Origin: an uncultured Novosphingobium sp.
Lineage (GTDB): Bacteria; Pseudomonadota; Alphaproteobacteria; Sphingomonadales; Sphingomonadaceae
Direction: 5' to 3'
Assembly: GCA_946886365.1 (NCBI GenBank)
Contig: CAMPIM010000050.1
Span: 1 to 24,402 of the forward strand
Length of the DNA: 24,402 bases
In this document: piece by piece, positions 1-7,549 of the stretch
Layout of the letters: each line of letters starts with the position of its first letter
Position numbering within the stretch: the first letter of the stretch is position 1
Position numbers and translations under genes: made by a program
Notes under the pieces: generated by a model
What the model saw: only the letters and a program-made list of their open reading frames with translations
Database searches by the model: none
What the model was told of the DNA's origin: nothing

Positions 1-41
1 TGCCTCTCCCGCCCGCCCTGTTCCGACGAGCGGGAGAGGCA
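1..41 (-). terminator. Stem-loop after the TonB receptor gene
   Basis: Positions 1-12 and 30-41 are perfect 12-bp inverted repeats (TGCCTCTCCCGC / GCGGGAGAGGCA) around a 17-nt loop. The hairpin begins 3 nt past the stop codon of the minus-strand receptor gene, where a transcription terminator is expected. Any U-tract would lie outside the window, so intrinsic termination cannot be confirmed; it could instead be an mRNA-stabilising or repeat-type palindrome. Confidence 0.55.
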
Positions 42-44
42 TGA

Positions 45-2831
45 TCAGAAACTCCCGCGAAGCGTGATGCCGTAGGTGCGGGGTTCAGCCAGATAGGCCG
101 AGATCAGCTGGTTTGCCATCGGCGCGCCCAGAGCAAACTGGCCGGTCGTCGATGTTGATGGGCTGCTCGATTGCAGCGGGCTGCTGAAAGCCACCTGGGT
201 ATAATCCTGGTTGAAGATATTCTGGCCCCAGAATTCCACCGCCCAGCGCTGCTGCGGCCCACGGATGCCGACACGCGCGTTGAACACCGCATAACCGTCC
301 TGCCGCTTTTCGGGGAACAGGTCAGACCCCGTGTTGAAGTCGCTGGTCATGCGCCCGTCGATGTAGAACAGCGCCGACAGCCCCGTAGAGCCGATCTCCG
401 GCGTCCAGGAAGCGCTGACCGTGGTAACCACTTCGGGCGCCTGACTGTTGATCGATCCCGGCAGCAGGAACAGCGCCGGATCAAGCGGCACTGATCCATC
501 GCTGCTGCCTACAAGCCGGTTGGCGAACTTCGCCCGCGCGTAGGTCAAACCACCCGCCACGCGGACGTTGCGCACTGGCGACGCCGCCAGCTCCAGCTCG
601 ACACCCTGGCTGATCAGGCCCGGCCCCACATCGCCGCTGTCGCAGGTGCGCCCCGCCGAGAGCGATCCGTCGCAGCCATTGATATTCTGCACCACGAAGC
701 TGGTGCCGTTGAAGGTGTTTAGCTGGAAATTCTTGAACTCCTGCCGGAACGCCGCGATGTTCACGCTCCACTTGGGCTGGGTATATTTCAGACCCACTTC
801 GAACGCATCGACCTTTTCCGCAGCGAAGCGAAGGCTGGCCACATCCGCATTGCTACGTGGCGAAAAGACGGCGGGAACCGGGTTGAGCCCGGTCGATCCC
901 AGCTGGAAGCGATCTAGATTGTAACCGCCCGCCTTATAGCCCTTCGAATAGCTGCCATAAACCAGCATCTCATCCAAAGGCTTCCACGACAGCACGGCCG
1001 TACCCGAAAACTCGCCATTGCTGATCTTGTCATTGAGGTTCAGCGCATTGAGCCCGGTCGAGCTGTTGCCAAGGCATCCCAGCGTCAGGATACCCCTAGC
1101 CAATGCGCGCACGGTGGAATCTTCTCCCCCAAACGCGGGATTTGAAGCGATACCGGGAAGACTTGTCGCCTGTAGCGCCGCGCAAGTCGCGTTATTATTG
1201 CTGAAGTCCGCGGAGAAGTTCTTGCTTTCATGCGTGTAGCGCAGGCCGAGCGTCAAATCGAGCTTCTTGGTGACATGCACGATATTGTGCGTGAACAGCG
1301 CCCAATTCTCACTCTTCTGGTGATAGAGCGAAGCGATGTCGCCTGTGCCGGCCGGAATGGCGGCCAGCGCACGCAGCCCATTGCCAAACCCGGTCGAAAT
1401 CGCTCCAGCGGTCGGCGCTCCGACGGCTGGTGTCAACGCAGCATTAAGTTGCGCCTGCGTCCCGTTGATGAACAGTTGCGTGGCTGCGGGATTGCTACCG
1501 CACGCCGCCAACTGTGCCGCCGTGAGGTTGCTGTTTACGTCCTTGCCCGCCATCAGGCGGCAAGCGGCAAAGCGGCCATAGTCGTCGCCGAAGACGATAT
1601 TGTCCTCCAGCGTCAGCTTCTCATGCGCATAATAGCCGCCGACCAACCAGTCGAGCACCTCGCCAAAGGCCGAACCCTGCGCGCGCAATTCCTGCGTAAA
1701 GGTGCGGAACTGCCTGTAGGTGTTGGGATCGCGGTACAGCAGGTCCGCGCCGCTATAATCATAATCGCCATAATCCTGGCTCTTATAATCGCGATAGGCG
1801 GTGATGCTGGTCAGCTTCGCGCCGCCCAGATCATAATTGACCTCACCCGACAGCCCCCAATCCTTGACCTTGCTGACATAGTCGCGCCCGGGCGTGATCG
1901 TCAGTTCGCGGTCATAGGGATCGGCCGCGAACACGCTGCCCTGTCCGGCAAGGATCGCCGCGATGCGGTTGAACGGCGCGGTGCTGTATCCGCCACCCGC
2001 AACCGGCCGCCGCTCGCGCGTTTCGATATAGGCCGCGCCGCAGCAGCTTTCATCGCGATTGGTATAATCGCCGATCAAGCGGATCGACAGCGCATCATTG
2101 GGCTCGAACAGCGCCTGTCCGCGCACGAAATAGCGATCGCGATCGTTGGTTTCGCCAACCTTGTTGCCGCTCGTGTCCACCAGGTCGTAAAAGCCGTCCC
2201 GCTTCGACCACACGCCATCCAGGCTTAGCGCCAGCTTGTCGGAAACCGGCCCGGTGATACGTCCCGCCAGCCGCCAATAATCATAATTGCCGTAAGTGAC
2301 CTCGGCCTTGCCTCCCAGTTTGAACTCGGGCGCCTTGCTGATGACGTTGATCATACCCGCCGAAGCGTTGCGTCCGAACAGCGTCCCCTGCGGCCCGCGT
2401 AGCACTTCGACCCGCTCGATCTCGCCAAGCTCGTTAAGCCCCGCACCCGTGCGGGAACGGTAGACGCCATCGATGAACAGCGCGACGGAGCTTTCAAGGC
2501 CCGGATTGTCACCCACCGTGCCGATGCCGCGAACACGGGCGGACGCATTGGCTTCCGACCCGGTCGATGACACCAGCAGCGATGGCGCCAGCTGGTTGAG
2601 CGCCCGGATGTCGCTCGCGCCGCTATTCTGCATTGCCTGTGCGGAAACAGCCGATACCGCGATGGGCACGTCGGACAGAGGGCTGGGGCGGCGCGTCGCG
2701 GTGACGATGATGATGCCATCATCGTCCGCCACGCCGTTCTGCGGTTGTGCTTCCTGCGCCTGGGCTTGGGACACCGACCCGGCCAGCGCTATCATGCCAG
2801 CGGACAACAGCCAGAGATTTTTCTTATTCAT
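45..2831 (-). CDS. TonB-dependent outer-membrane receptor
   Basis: This 928-aa protein is an outer-membrane active-transport receptor driven by TonB-ExbBD. Residues 1-25 form a signal peptide ending QAQAQ. A TonB-box-like stretch (IIIVTATRR) follows near residue 42. The plug domain (about 50-170) carries the usual signatures RVRGIGT, LFIDGVY and IERVEVLRGPQGTLFGRNA. The rest is a beta-barrel ending in an aromatic residue (LRGSF), as needed for BAM recognition. The length suits the large receptors that sphingomonads carry in many copies. Several cysteine pairs (DESCCGAA, GCDGS...RTCDS) fall in probable extracellular loops. The ATG at 2831 is preceded by a purine-rich AGGAAAGGG. The substrate cannot be read from sequence: no siderophore, vitamin or sugar-use genes lie next to it, and no FecR or sigma-factor pair is adjacent. 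Confidence 0.95.
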   Translation of the reverse strand: MNKKNLWLLSAGMIALAGSVSQAQAQEAQPQNGVADDDGIIIVTATRRPSPLSDVPIAVSAVSAQAMQNSGASDIRALNQLAPSLLVSSTGSEANASARVRGIGTVGDNPGLESSVALFIDGVYRSRTGAGLNELGEIERVEVLRGPQGTLFGRNASAGMINVISKAPEFKLGGKAEVTYGNYDYWRLAGRITGPVSDKLALSLDGVWSKRDGFYDLVDTSGNKVGETNDRDRYFVRGQALFEPNDALSIRLIGDYTNRDESCCGAAYIETRERRPVAGGGYSTAPFNRIAAILAGQGSVFAADPYDRELTITPGRDYVSKVKDWGLSGEVNYDLGGAKLTSITAYRDYKSQDYGDYDYSGADLLYRDPNTYRQFRTFTQELRAQGSAFGEVLDWLVGGYYAHEKLTLEDNIVFGDDYGRFAACRLMAGKDVNSNLTAAQLAACGSNPAATQLFINGTQAQLNAALTPAVGAPTAGAISTGFGNGLRALAAIPAGTGDIASLYHQKSENWALFTHNIVHVTKKLDLTLGLRYTHESKNFSADFSNNNATCAALQATSLPGIASNPAFGGEDSTVRALARGILTLGCLGNSSTGLNALNLNDKISNGEFSGTAVLSWKPLDEMLVYGSYSKGYKAGGYNLDRFQLGSTGLNPVPAVFSPRSNADVASLRFAAEKVDAFEVGLKYTQPKWSVNIAAFRQEFKNFQLNTFNGTSFVVQNINGCDGSLSAGRTCDSGDVGPGLISQGVELELAASPVRNVRVAGGLTYARAKFANRLVGSSDGSVPLDPALFLLPGSINSQAPEVVTTVSASWTPEIGSTGLSALFYIDGRMTSDFNTGSDLFPEKRQDGYAVFNARVGIRGPQQRWAVEFWGQNIFNQDYTQVAFSSPLQSSSPSTSTTGQFALGAPMANQLISAYLAEPRTYGITLRGSF

Positions 2832-3017
2832 GGGACCCTTTCCTCTCCTTCAGCGCATGATTTTCTCATGTCGACTTTAGGAGTGCGATTATGCGGACAC
2901 AGCAGACTGAAGGCAAGGCAACCGAGCCTTTCCAACCCTTTGCGCCCGGCGTTTGACCTTATTACCGGCTTCTGTGTCTTAGCAGCAACAGCTTAACGCC
3001 AGGTTTCCGTAGCGTTT

Positions 3018-3677
3018 CTAGCCAAGCGGAAAGCGCAGCATCCTGTCCGCGACCGGCACCATCGCCATGGCGCCGGGACCCACCGCGCGGCGGATTTCTC
3101 TATGGCTCGCATCCAGTCCCCCTGTCAGCGCGCCCAGAGCAGGCAGGATCAACTTCGACGATGATCCCACGAAACAGCGCCGCGACACCCTTCGACCCCG
3201 CACCGACAGCCGCAGCTTCGGGTGGAAATGCCCCGAAATCTCAGGCCGCGGATCGACCGGATCAGCCTCATGCCGCAGCCAGACGCCATCGACCTCGGCC
3301 TCTGCCATCCGCCGCCCGCCCGGCGTCGCATCCATGCCTGCATCGTGATTGCCGGTAATCCACAACCAATCGAGCCGCGCCGTCAGTGCCTCCAGCCGCT
3401 CACGCGCCTTGGATGGCAGCCGCGCCGCCCCATCGGCATCGTGAAAGCTGTCCCCCAGCGACCAGACGGCCCGCGCCCCCGTCCGCGCCACCAGCGCCTC
3501 GATCACGTCCAGCGTCGCTTGACTATCATGCGGCGGCAGAAACTGGCCGAAACGGCTGAACCAGCTCGCCTTCTCGAAATGCAGGTCCGCGACCAGCAAC
3601 GCCGACCGCGCGGGCCAGAACAGCGCCGCTTCAGGCAAAGCCAGAAACTCGTGACCCGCGAACGAAAAGGGAACCAT
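3018..3677 (-). CDS. pdeM: PdeM-type calcineurin-like phosphoesterase (ligase-associated)
   Basis: This 219-aa metallophosphoesterase matches the ligase-associated DNA damage response endonuclease PdeM. The metal-binding motifs appear in order: DLHFEK (about residue 31), GDSFHD (about 75), GNHD (about 110) and SGHFHPK (about 149). Family members are predicted to act as nucleases or phosphodiesterases in a repair pathway with an ATP-dependent DNA ligase, an Lhr-like helicase and a second nuclease. None of those partners is in this window, so the gene stands apart from its usual set. It is divergent from trhO with 53 bp between starts. The receptor gene lies 186 bp downstream on the same strand, far enough to have its own promoter. 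No LexA box is visible upstream. Confidence 0.85.
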   Translation of the reverse strand: MVPFSFAGHEFLALPEAALFWPARSALLVADLHFEKASWFSRFGQFLPPHDSQATLDVIEALVARTGARAVWSLGDSFHDADGAARLPSKARERLEALTARLDWLWITGNHDAGMDATPGGRRMAEAEVDGVWLRHEADPVDPRPEISGHFHPKLRLSVRGRRVSRRCFVGSSSKLILPALGALTGGLDASHREIRRAVGPGAMAMVPVADRMLRFPLG

Positions 3678-3730
3678 GGCCCGCCTATGCGCGCTCGCGC
3701 CCGCCCTTTCAAGAGGGCCGTGAAGTCGCT

Positions 3731-4558
3731 ATGGCGCCCGCCATGGCTCCGCCCTTCACCATCGCCGCGCTCTACCGTTTCGCCGCCTTCCCGGATCCGG
3801 AAGCGCTGGCGGCACAGCTGCGCGACCTCTGCGGGCAGCTTGGCACATGCGGCACGCTGATCCTAGCGCGCGAAGGCATCAACGGCACGGTCGCGGGCAA
3901 CGAGCAAGCGATCGACGCCCTCCTCTCCCATATCCGCACCCTTCCGGGCTGCGCCGATCTGGATGTCAAATTCGCCACGGCGGACGAAGCCCCCTTCGCC
4001 CGCATGAAGGTCAAGGTGAAGGCGGAGATCGTGACCCTGGGCGCAGGCGATCTCGACCCCGCATCTCAAACGGGCCGCTATCTCGACCCCGCCGAATGGA
4101 ACGCGCTGATCGCCGATCCCGACACGATCGTCATCGACACGCGCAACGCCTATGAGGTCGCCGTCGGCAGCTTTGACCGCGCGATCGATCCCGGCACGCG
4201 ATCCTTCCGCGAATTTCCGGCATGGTTCGACCGCTTCGCCGAACAGCTGAAAGAGCAAGGCCGCGAACCCCGCATCGCCATGTTCTGCACCGGCGGCATC
4301 CGCTGCGAAAAATCGACCGCGCTGGTGCGGTCGCGCGGCTTTGAGCATGTCTATCACCTGCGCGGCGGCATCCTGCGCTATCTGGAGGAAATGCCGGAAG
4401 AACAAAGCCGCTGGCAGGGCGACTGCTACGTCTTTGACGAACGGGTGTCAGTCGGCCACGGCCTCGCCGCCGGTAATCATGTCATATGCCGCGACTGCGG
4501 TCTCGCTCATCAACCTGATGCCGCGCATGAGTGCCCGGCGGGTGACGCCGCACTCTAA
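3731..4558 (+). CDS. trhO: tRNA uridine(34) hydroxylase, rhodanese family (UPF0176)
   Basis: This 275-aa protein belongs to the TrhO/YceA family, which hydroxylates uridine 34 in the wobble position of certain tRNAs, the first step to 5-methoxy- or carboxymethoxyuridine. It has the family's acylphosphatase-like N-terminal domain (about 10-100) and a rhodanese domain (about 115-225) with active-site loop CTGGIRCEKS, the catalytic cysteine being C186. The C-terminus keeps a cysteine-bearing tail (CRDCGLAHQ). A second in-frame ATG at 3743 (MAPPFTIAALYRF) is an equally likely start; neither has a strong Shine-Dalgarno sequence. The stop codon overlaps by 4 bp the stop of the converging gene at 4555, leaving no room for a terminator between them. 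Confidence 0.93.
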   Translation: MAPAMAPPFTIAALYRFAAFPDPEALAAQLRDLCGQLGTCGTLILAREGINGTVAGNEQAIDALLSHIRTLPGCADLDVKFATADEAPFARMKVKVKAEIVTLGAGDLDPASQTGRYLDPAEWNALIADPDTIVIDTRNAYEVAVGSFDRAIDPGTRSFREFPAWFDRFAEQLKEQGREPRIAMFCTGGIRCEKSTALVRSRGFEHVYHLRGGILRYLEEMPEEQSRWQGDCYVFDERVSVGHGLAAGNHVICRDCGLAHQPDAAHECPAGDAAL

Positions 4559-5289
4559 ACCATATAGCGGTGCAGCCCCGCCCCATGCTCCCTCAACCAG
4601 GCACGGGCAGGCTTGGGATCCTCCCCCAATATCCGCGCATGGGCCGCATGGAATGCCGGGCTGTGATCCATGTGCAGCAAATGAGCGAGCTCATGCGCCA
4701 CCGTCGCCCGCCGGACATGCGGCGGGCACAGGATCAGACGCCAGCTATAGCGGATCGCCCCGCTCGACGCGCAACTCGCCCAGCGACTGCGCGGATCGCC
4801 GATGCCAACCGAAGCCACGATCAAGTCATGATCGCCCGCCATCGCATGGCTCTCCTCTTCCAGCACCACCTTCGCCCGCGCCTTCAACCAGCGCAGCACG
4901 CGCGGCCCCACCGACTGCGGCACACCGCCCAGCGTCAGCCTGTCACCCTCGATCCGCACGGTACGCGGCGCATCCGCCACCCAGCAGATCCGCACCTCCC
5001 GCCCTTCCAGAGGAAAGCATGTCCCATCCTCGAAGCGCACCGATTCAGGCCGCGCCGCCATCTGCGACCGCACCCATCCCTCGTGCCCCTGCGCCCATCC
5101 CAGCGCCCGGCTCAAATTGGCCCGCATCGGCAGCGACAGCCGCAATTCCCCGCGCGCATGATCCAGCGACAGGCGGTATGCCTTCGCCCGCGCCGACCGG
5201 CGGATACGAACCGGAACGGCAATGCCGTCGACGATGATGCTGCTGTCAGAGTTCGCGGTCGACAAGATGATTTTCCCAATCACCCGCAT
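4555..5289 (-). CDS. YgjP/SprT-like metal-dependent hydrolase (M48/DUF45)
   Basis: This 244-aa protein has the YgjP-like metallopeptidase fold (DUF45). The zinc motif HELAH lies at residues 199-203, followed by H209 in the family pattern HxxHSPAF. An upstream segment, VGIGDPRSRWASCASSGAIRYSWRLILCPP, carries the family's conserved RWGSC-like core, split here as SRWASC. The physiological substrate of the family is not known. I chose the ATG at 5289, which overlaps the end of the upstream Cys-cluster gene by 44 bp; the frame is open further upstream but that part lies inside the neighbour. No ATG, GTG or TTG exists between that neighbour's stop and the conserved domain, so an overlap is needed. 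It is the last gene of a minus-strand run with the Cys-cluster and SCO genes. Confidence 0.88.
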   Translation of the reverse strand: MRVIGKIILSTANSDSSIIVDGIAVPVRIRRSARAKAYRLSLDHARGELRLSLPMRANLSRALGWAQGHEGWVRSQMAARPESVRFEDGTCFPLEGREVRICWVADAPRTVRIEGDRLTLGGVPQSVGPRVLRWLKARAKVVLEEESHAMAGDHDLIVASVGIGDPRSRWASCASSGAIRYSWRLILCPPHVRRATVAHELAHLLHMDHSPAFHAAHARILGEDPKPARAWLREHGAGLHRYMV

Positions 5290-5671
5290 CCGCCTCGGCA
5301 ATGGTCCAGCCACGCACCGACTCCTGCGCGCGGTGCACGGCCTCCCGGTCGCCACTGATCAGATAATGCCAGGACGGCAGCGGCTTGCCCTCGCCCCGCA
5401 GCCGGTAGGCGCAGGTGCGCGGAAGCCAGCTGATCGTCTTCACCTTCTGCGGGGTCAACCGAACGCAGTCGGGCACAAAGCGCCGCCGCTCGCCATAATT
5501 GCTGCACTGCCCGCTATGCCGGTCGAGCAGGCGGCAGGCGACGTTGGTCGGATAGACGCGCCCGGTATCCTCATCCTCGGCCTTGTGCAGGCAGCATTTG
5601 CCGCACCCGTCGCACAGCGCTTCCCACTCCGCGCGGTCCAGCTTATCGAGGGGCTTTTCCCAGAAGTTCAA
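5246..5671 (-). CDS. YcgN/YkgJ-family cysteine cluster protein (UPF0260)
   Basis: This protein of about 141 aa belongs to the YcgN group of Cys-cluster proteins, thought to bind zinc or an Fe-S cluster; its role is unknown. The signature EALCDGCGKCCLHK lies at the N-terminus, followed by DEDTGRVYPTNVACRLLD, a further QCSNY..FVPDC and TCAYR, the usual conserved cysteines. Start choice is uncertain. The family normally begins a few residues before FWEK, which points to the TTG at 5671, 4 nt after the SCO stop. An ATG at 5710 preceded by AGGAAGG would give a 154-aa protein overlapping the SCO gene. It lies between the SCO gene and the YgjP-like gene and overlaps the latter, so the three are probably co-transcribed. 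Confidence 0.88.
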   Translation of the reverse strand: MNFWEKPLDKLDRAEWEALCDGCGKCCLHKAEDEDTGRVYPTNVACRLLDRHSGQCSNYGERRRFVPDCVRLTPQKVKTISWLPRTCAYRLRGEGKPLPSWHYLISGDREAVHRAQESVRGWTIAEADAGDWENHLVDREL

Positions 5672-5675
5672 ACCG

Positions 5676-6317
5676 TCACTTGACCCATTTTTCCAGGAAG
5701 GCGCGCACATCGTCCGCCGTGCCTTCCTGCTTATCCGCCGTTCCCGGATCATCCACCGGCACCAATGCCACAGGCTGGCCATCCGGGCCGAAAAGATAGG
5801 GCGTGCGGCTATGGCTTACCAGATAGCCGCTCGCCCCTTGCGCCTTTTCCTTGCTGGCGATGACGACGAAATCCTTCTCCACCTTCGCGATTTCCTCGGG
5901 CGTGCCCGTGAGCCCAATCAGCTTGGGGTGAAATGCCGCCACATAGGTCTTCAGAACCGCAGGCGTGTCACGCTCCGGATCGACGCTGATGAAGATCGGC
6001 TGCACCTTCGCCGCCCGCTTCGCATCCGCCTTCTCGAACTGCGAAAAGCCCTGCATGATATGCTGCAAATCCAGCGGACAGACGTCAGGGCAATAGCTGT
6101 AGCCGAAATAGACCAGCCGGTACTTGCCCTTGAAATCGTCCCACCGCACCTTCTTCCCATCCTGGTCGGTCAGGGTGAAGGGCGCTCCAATTCGCGCCCC
6201 GGCGAGATCGCCGCGCGTCCCTTCCATCTCGCTTGATGCATTGCCGCCAGCACCCATATTGCAGGCGGCCAGCAGGGCGGTGAACGGCAGGATGAGGGAA
6301 CGGATCGCTTTGTTCAT
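5676..6317 (-). CDS. SCO1/SenC family copper chaperone lipoprotein
   Basis: This is a 213-aa periplasmic thioredoxin-fold protein that delivers copper to the CuA site of cytochrome c oxidase or handles periplasmic thiol redox. A lipoprotein signal peptide ends in the lipobox LLAAC (C19), so it should be membrane-tethered. The copper-binding motif CPDVCP has C76 and C80, and the partner histidine is in GYLVSHSRTPY near residue 160. FISVDPERDTP is also a family signature. An ATG at 6332 would add five residues (MAGGA); the one at 6317 gives a more typical lipoprotein signal. No oxidase genes are adjacent. It is divergent from the ankyrin gene with 61 bp between starts and leads the run into the Cys-cluster gene 4-5 nt downstream. 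Confidence 0.92.
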   Translation of the reverse strand: MNKAIRSLILPFTALLAACNMGAGGNASSEMEGTRGDLAGARIGAPFTLTDQDGKKVRWDDFKGKYRLVYFGYSYCPDVCPLDLQHIMQGFSQFEKADAKRAAKVQPIFISVDPERDTPAVLKTYVAAFHPKLIGLTGTPEEIAKVEKDFVVIASKEKAQGASGYLVSHSRTPYLFGPDGQPVALVPVDDPGTADKQEGTADDVRAFLEKWVK

Positions 6318-6378
6318 GGCGCCGCCAGCCATGCCCTGCTATGGGCGCTATTGCAAATGCCAACGGGGCTTAAGGACG

Positions 6379-7002
6379 ATGATGAAGGCTTTTCCGGCTT
6401 GGATCGGCGCGGCGCGCGCAGCGGCTCTGGCGCTCGCGCTGCTGTCGCCAGTCGCGGCGCAGGCGCAATTTTCGGACAGCTATAATTTCCTGAAGGCGGT
6501 CAAGGACGCCGACGGGCAGAAGGTCACCGACCTCATCCAGAAGCCCGGATCGACTGTCATCAACAGCCGCGACGTCACCAGCGGCGAAACCGCGCTGCAC
6601 CTCGTCATCGCCCGTCGCGACAATACATGGCTGTCTTTCCTGCTCGCCAAGGGCGCCAATCCCAACCTTGCCGACAATCGTGGCAATACCCCGCTCATGA
6701 ATGCGGTGCAGGCGCGGTTCGAAGATGGCGTCAGGACCCTTCTGGCTGGTGGGGCGCAGATCGACAAGACGAATGGCAGCGGCGAAACCCCGCTGATCCG
6801 CGCCGTCCAGCTGCGCGACATCGGACTCGTCCGCCTGCTCGTCGCGCAGGGCGCGAATGCGGACAAGCGCGACACGATCGCTGGCATGTCCGCGCGCGAC
6901 TATGCGGAACGGGATGCGCGCACCTCCGGAATTGTCGAGGTGTTGGCGGCATCAAAGCCAAAGGCCGCGCCTTCGGGGCCGGTGCAGGGTCCAACCTTCT
7001 AG
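6379..7002 (+). CDS. Secreted ankyrin-repeat protein
   Basis: This 207-aa protein has an N-terminal signal peptide (AARAAALALALLSPVAAQAQ) and then ankyrin repeats from about residue 40 to 185. Recognisable units are GETALHLVIAR..LLAKGANPN, GNTPLMNAVQ..LLAGGAQID and GETPLIRAVQ..LLVAQGANAD, with a degenerate last unit (MSARDYAERDARTSGIVEVL). Such repeats bind other proteins, here presumably in the periplasm; the partner is unknown. AAGGA lies just upstream; the next ATG at 6382 has better spacing (5 nt), so the protein may begin one codon later. The gene is divergent from the SCO gene. The tail is AAPSGPVQGPTF, low in order. A frame open upstream to 6124 is not coding: it runs antisense through the SCO gene. 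Confidence 0.9.
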   Translation: MMKAFPAWIGAARAAALALALLSPVAAQAQFSDSYNFLKAVKDADGQKVTDLIQKPGSTVINSRDVTSGETALHLVIARRDNTWLSFLLAKGANPNLADNRGNTPLMNAVQARFEDGVRTLLAGGAQIDKTNGSGETPLIRAVQLRDIGLVRLLVAQGANADKRDTIAGMSARDYAERDARTSGIVEVLAASKPKAAPSGPVQGPTF

Positions 7003-7070
7003 GACAACCGGGTCAGACGCCTTCCTTGCGCCTGTTTTAGCGAATTGTGCCCTATATCGCGCTTATCTAA

Positions 7071-7128
7071 CCCCGCTCGGGCTGTCCGAACGAGTCACTT
7101 GCCTCGTTCGAATGTCGAAGCCCTTTCC
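7071..7128 (+). repeat. 58-bp compound palindromic repeat, copy 1
   Basis: This copy matches the unit at 23264-23321 at 55 of 58 positions. Its edges (CCGCTCGGGCTG and TGTCGAAGCCC) look like the two halves of a common REP-type element. Its centre is a 28-bp hairpin: TCCGAACGAG (7085-7094), loop TCACTTGC, CTCGTTCGAA (7103-7112), with one mismatch in the stem. The outer GGGCT and AGCCC can also pair. Confidence 0.85.
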
Positions 7129-7149
7129 GTGTTCTGAAAAGAAGGGGAG

Positions 7150-7175
7150 CCCTTCGACAAGCTCACGGCGAACGG
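7150..7175 (-). repeat. REP-type element, inverted relative to the 58-bp unit
   Basis: CCCTTCGACAAGCTCACGG followed by CGAACGG is the widespread REP-like sequence read in reverse. It sits 21 bp after copy 1 of the 58-bp repeat and in opposite orientation, so CTTCGACA here can pair with TGTCGAAG there, giving a BIME-like pair. Confidence 0.7.
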
Positions 7176-7291
7176 AGCGCTTTTCATTGGAGGCACGACG
7201 CTCCAGCCTCACGTCAAGCATGCCACATCTTGTCTCACGCCCTCCGCCTTCCCATCTCCTCTATATCATCCCAAGCCCGGAGAGGCCGGTT

Positions 7292-7525
7292 ATGGAGCGC
7301 AAGAACGACATCGAGAAAGCCTGGGAACAGGCCCTCGGCAATATCTTCCAGCCCTATACGCATGCACCGCATGAAACGAAGAAGGCGCTGGAGTCATTTC
7401 ATACCGAACTGAACAACAGCAGCTATGACATACGCCGCCACATGGCGCGGACAGCAGCGCGGCAGGGATCGACGGCGCTCCACCGATTCCTGGCCGATGA
7501 ATATTGGGGTACGCGCCCCCGCTGA
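7292..7525 (+). CDS. Small protein of unknown function, 77 aa
   Basis: I do not recognise this family. The ATG at 7292 has a good ribosome binding site (GGAGAGG, 6 nt spacing), and codon choice is like that of the surrounding genes. The product is soluble, rich in charged residues, with a predicted mostly helical character (DIEKAWEQALGNIF, ETKKALESFHTELN, SYDIRRHMARTAAR) and no signal peptide, membrane segment or cysteine. The frame is open upstream through the repeat region, but nothing there looks coding. It converges with mmcB, whose stop is 24 bp away. Its closeness to an SOS gene does not by itself imply a shared role. Confidence 0.65.
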   Translation: MERKNDIEKAWEQALGNIFQPYTHAPHETKKALESFHTELNNSSYDIRRHMARTAARQGSTALHRFLADEYWGTRPR

Positions 7526-7549
7526 CGCCTCATGGTGGATGTCCTTACG

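Larger units (their letters stand above)
7003..7291. other. Intergenic region made mostly of palindromic repeats
   Basis: Between the ankyrin gene and the 77-aa orphan, about half of this stretch is repeat DNA: a 58-bp compound unit at 7071-7128 and an inverted simpler unit at 7150-7175. Beyond the ribosome binding site at its right end, GGAGAGG, I see no clear promoter, terminator or RNA gene in the rest. Confidence 0.7.

Noticed and set aside
1230..2228. 332-codon open frame antisense to the TonB receptor
   Set aside because: It has no recognisable domain and lies wholly inside the receptor barrel region.
3703..3721. Short inverted repeat GCCCT/AGGGC between pdeM and trhO as an operator
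   Set aside because: Five-bp arms are expected by chance in such GC-rich DNA, and there is no repeat of it elsewhere.
6857..7291. Longer N-terminus for the 77-aa orphan, starting inside the ankyrin gene
   Set aside because: It runs through the ankyrin gene in another frame and through repeat DNA, while a good ribosome binding site precedes 7292.
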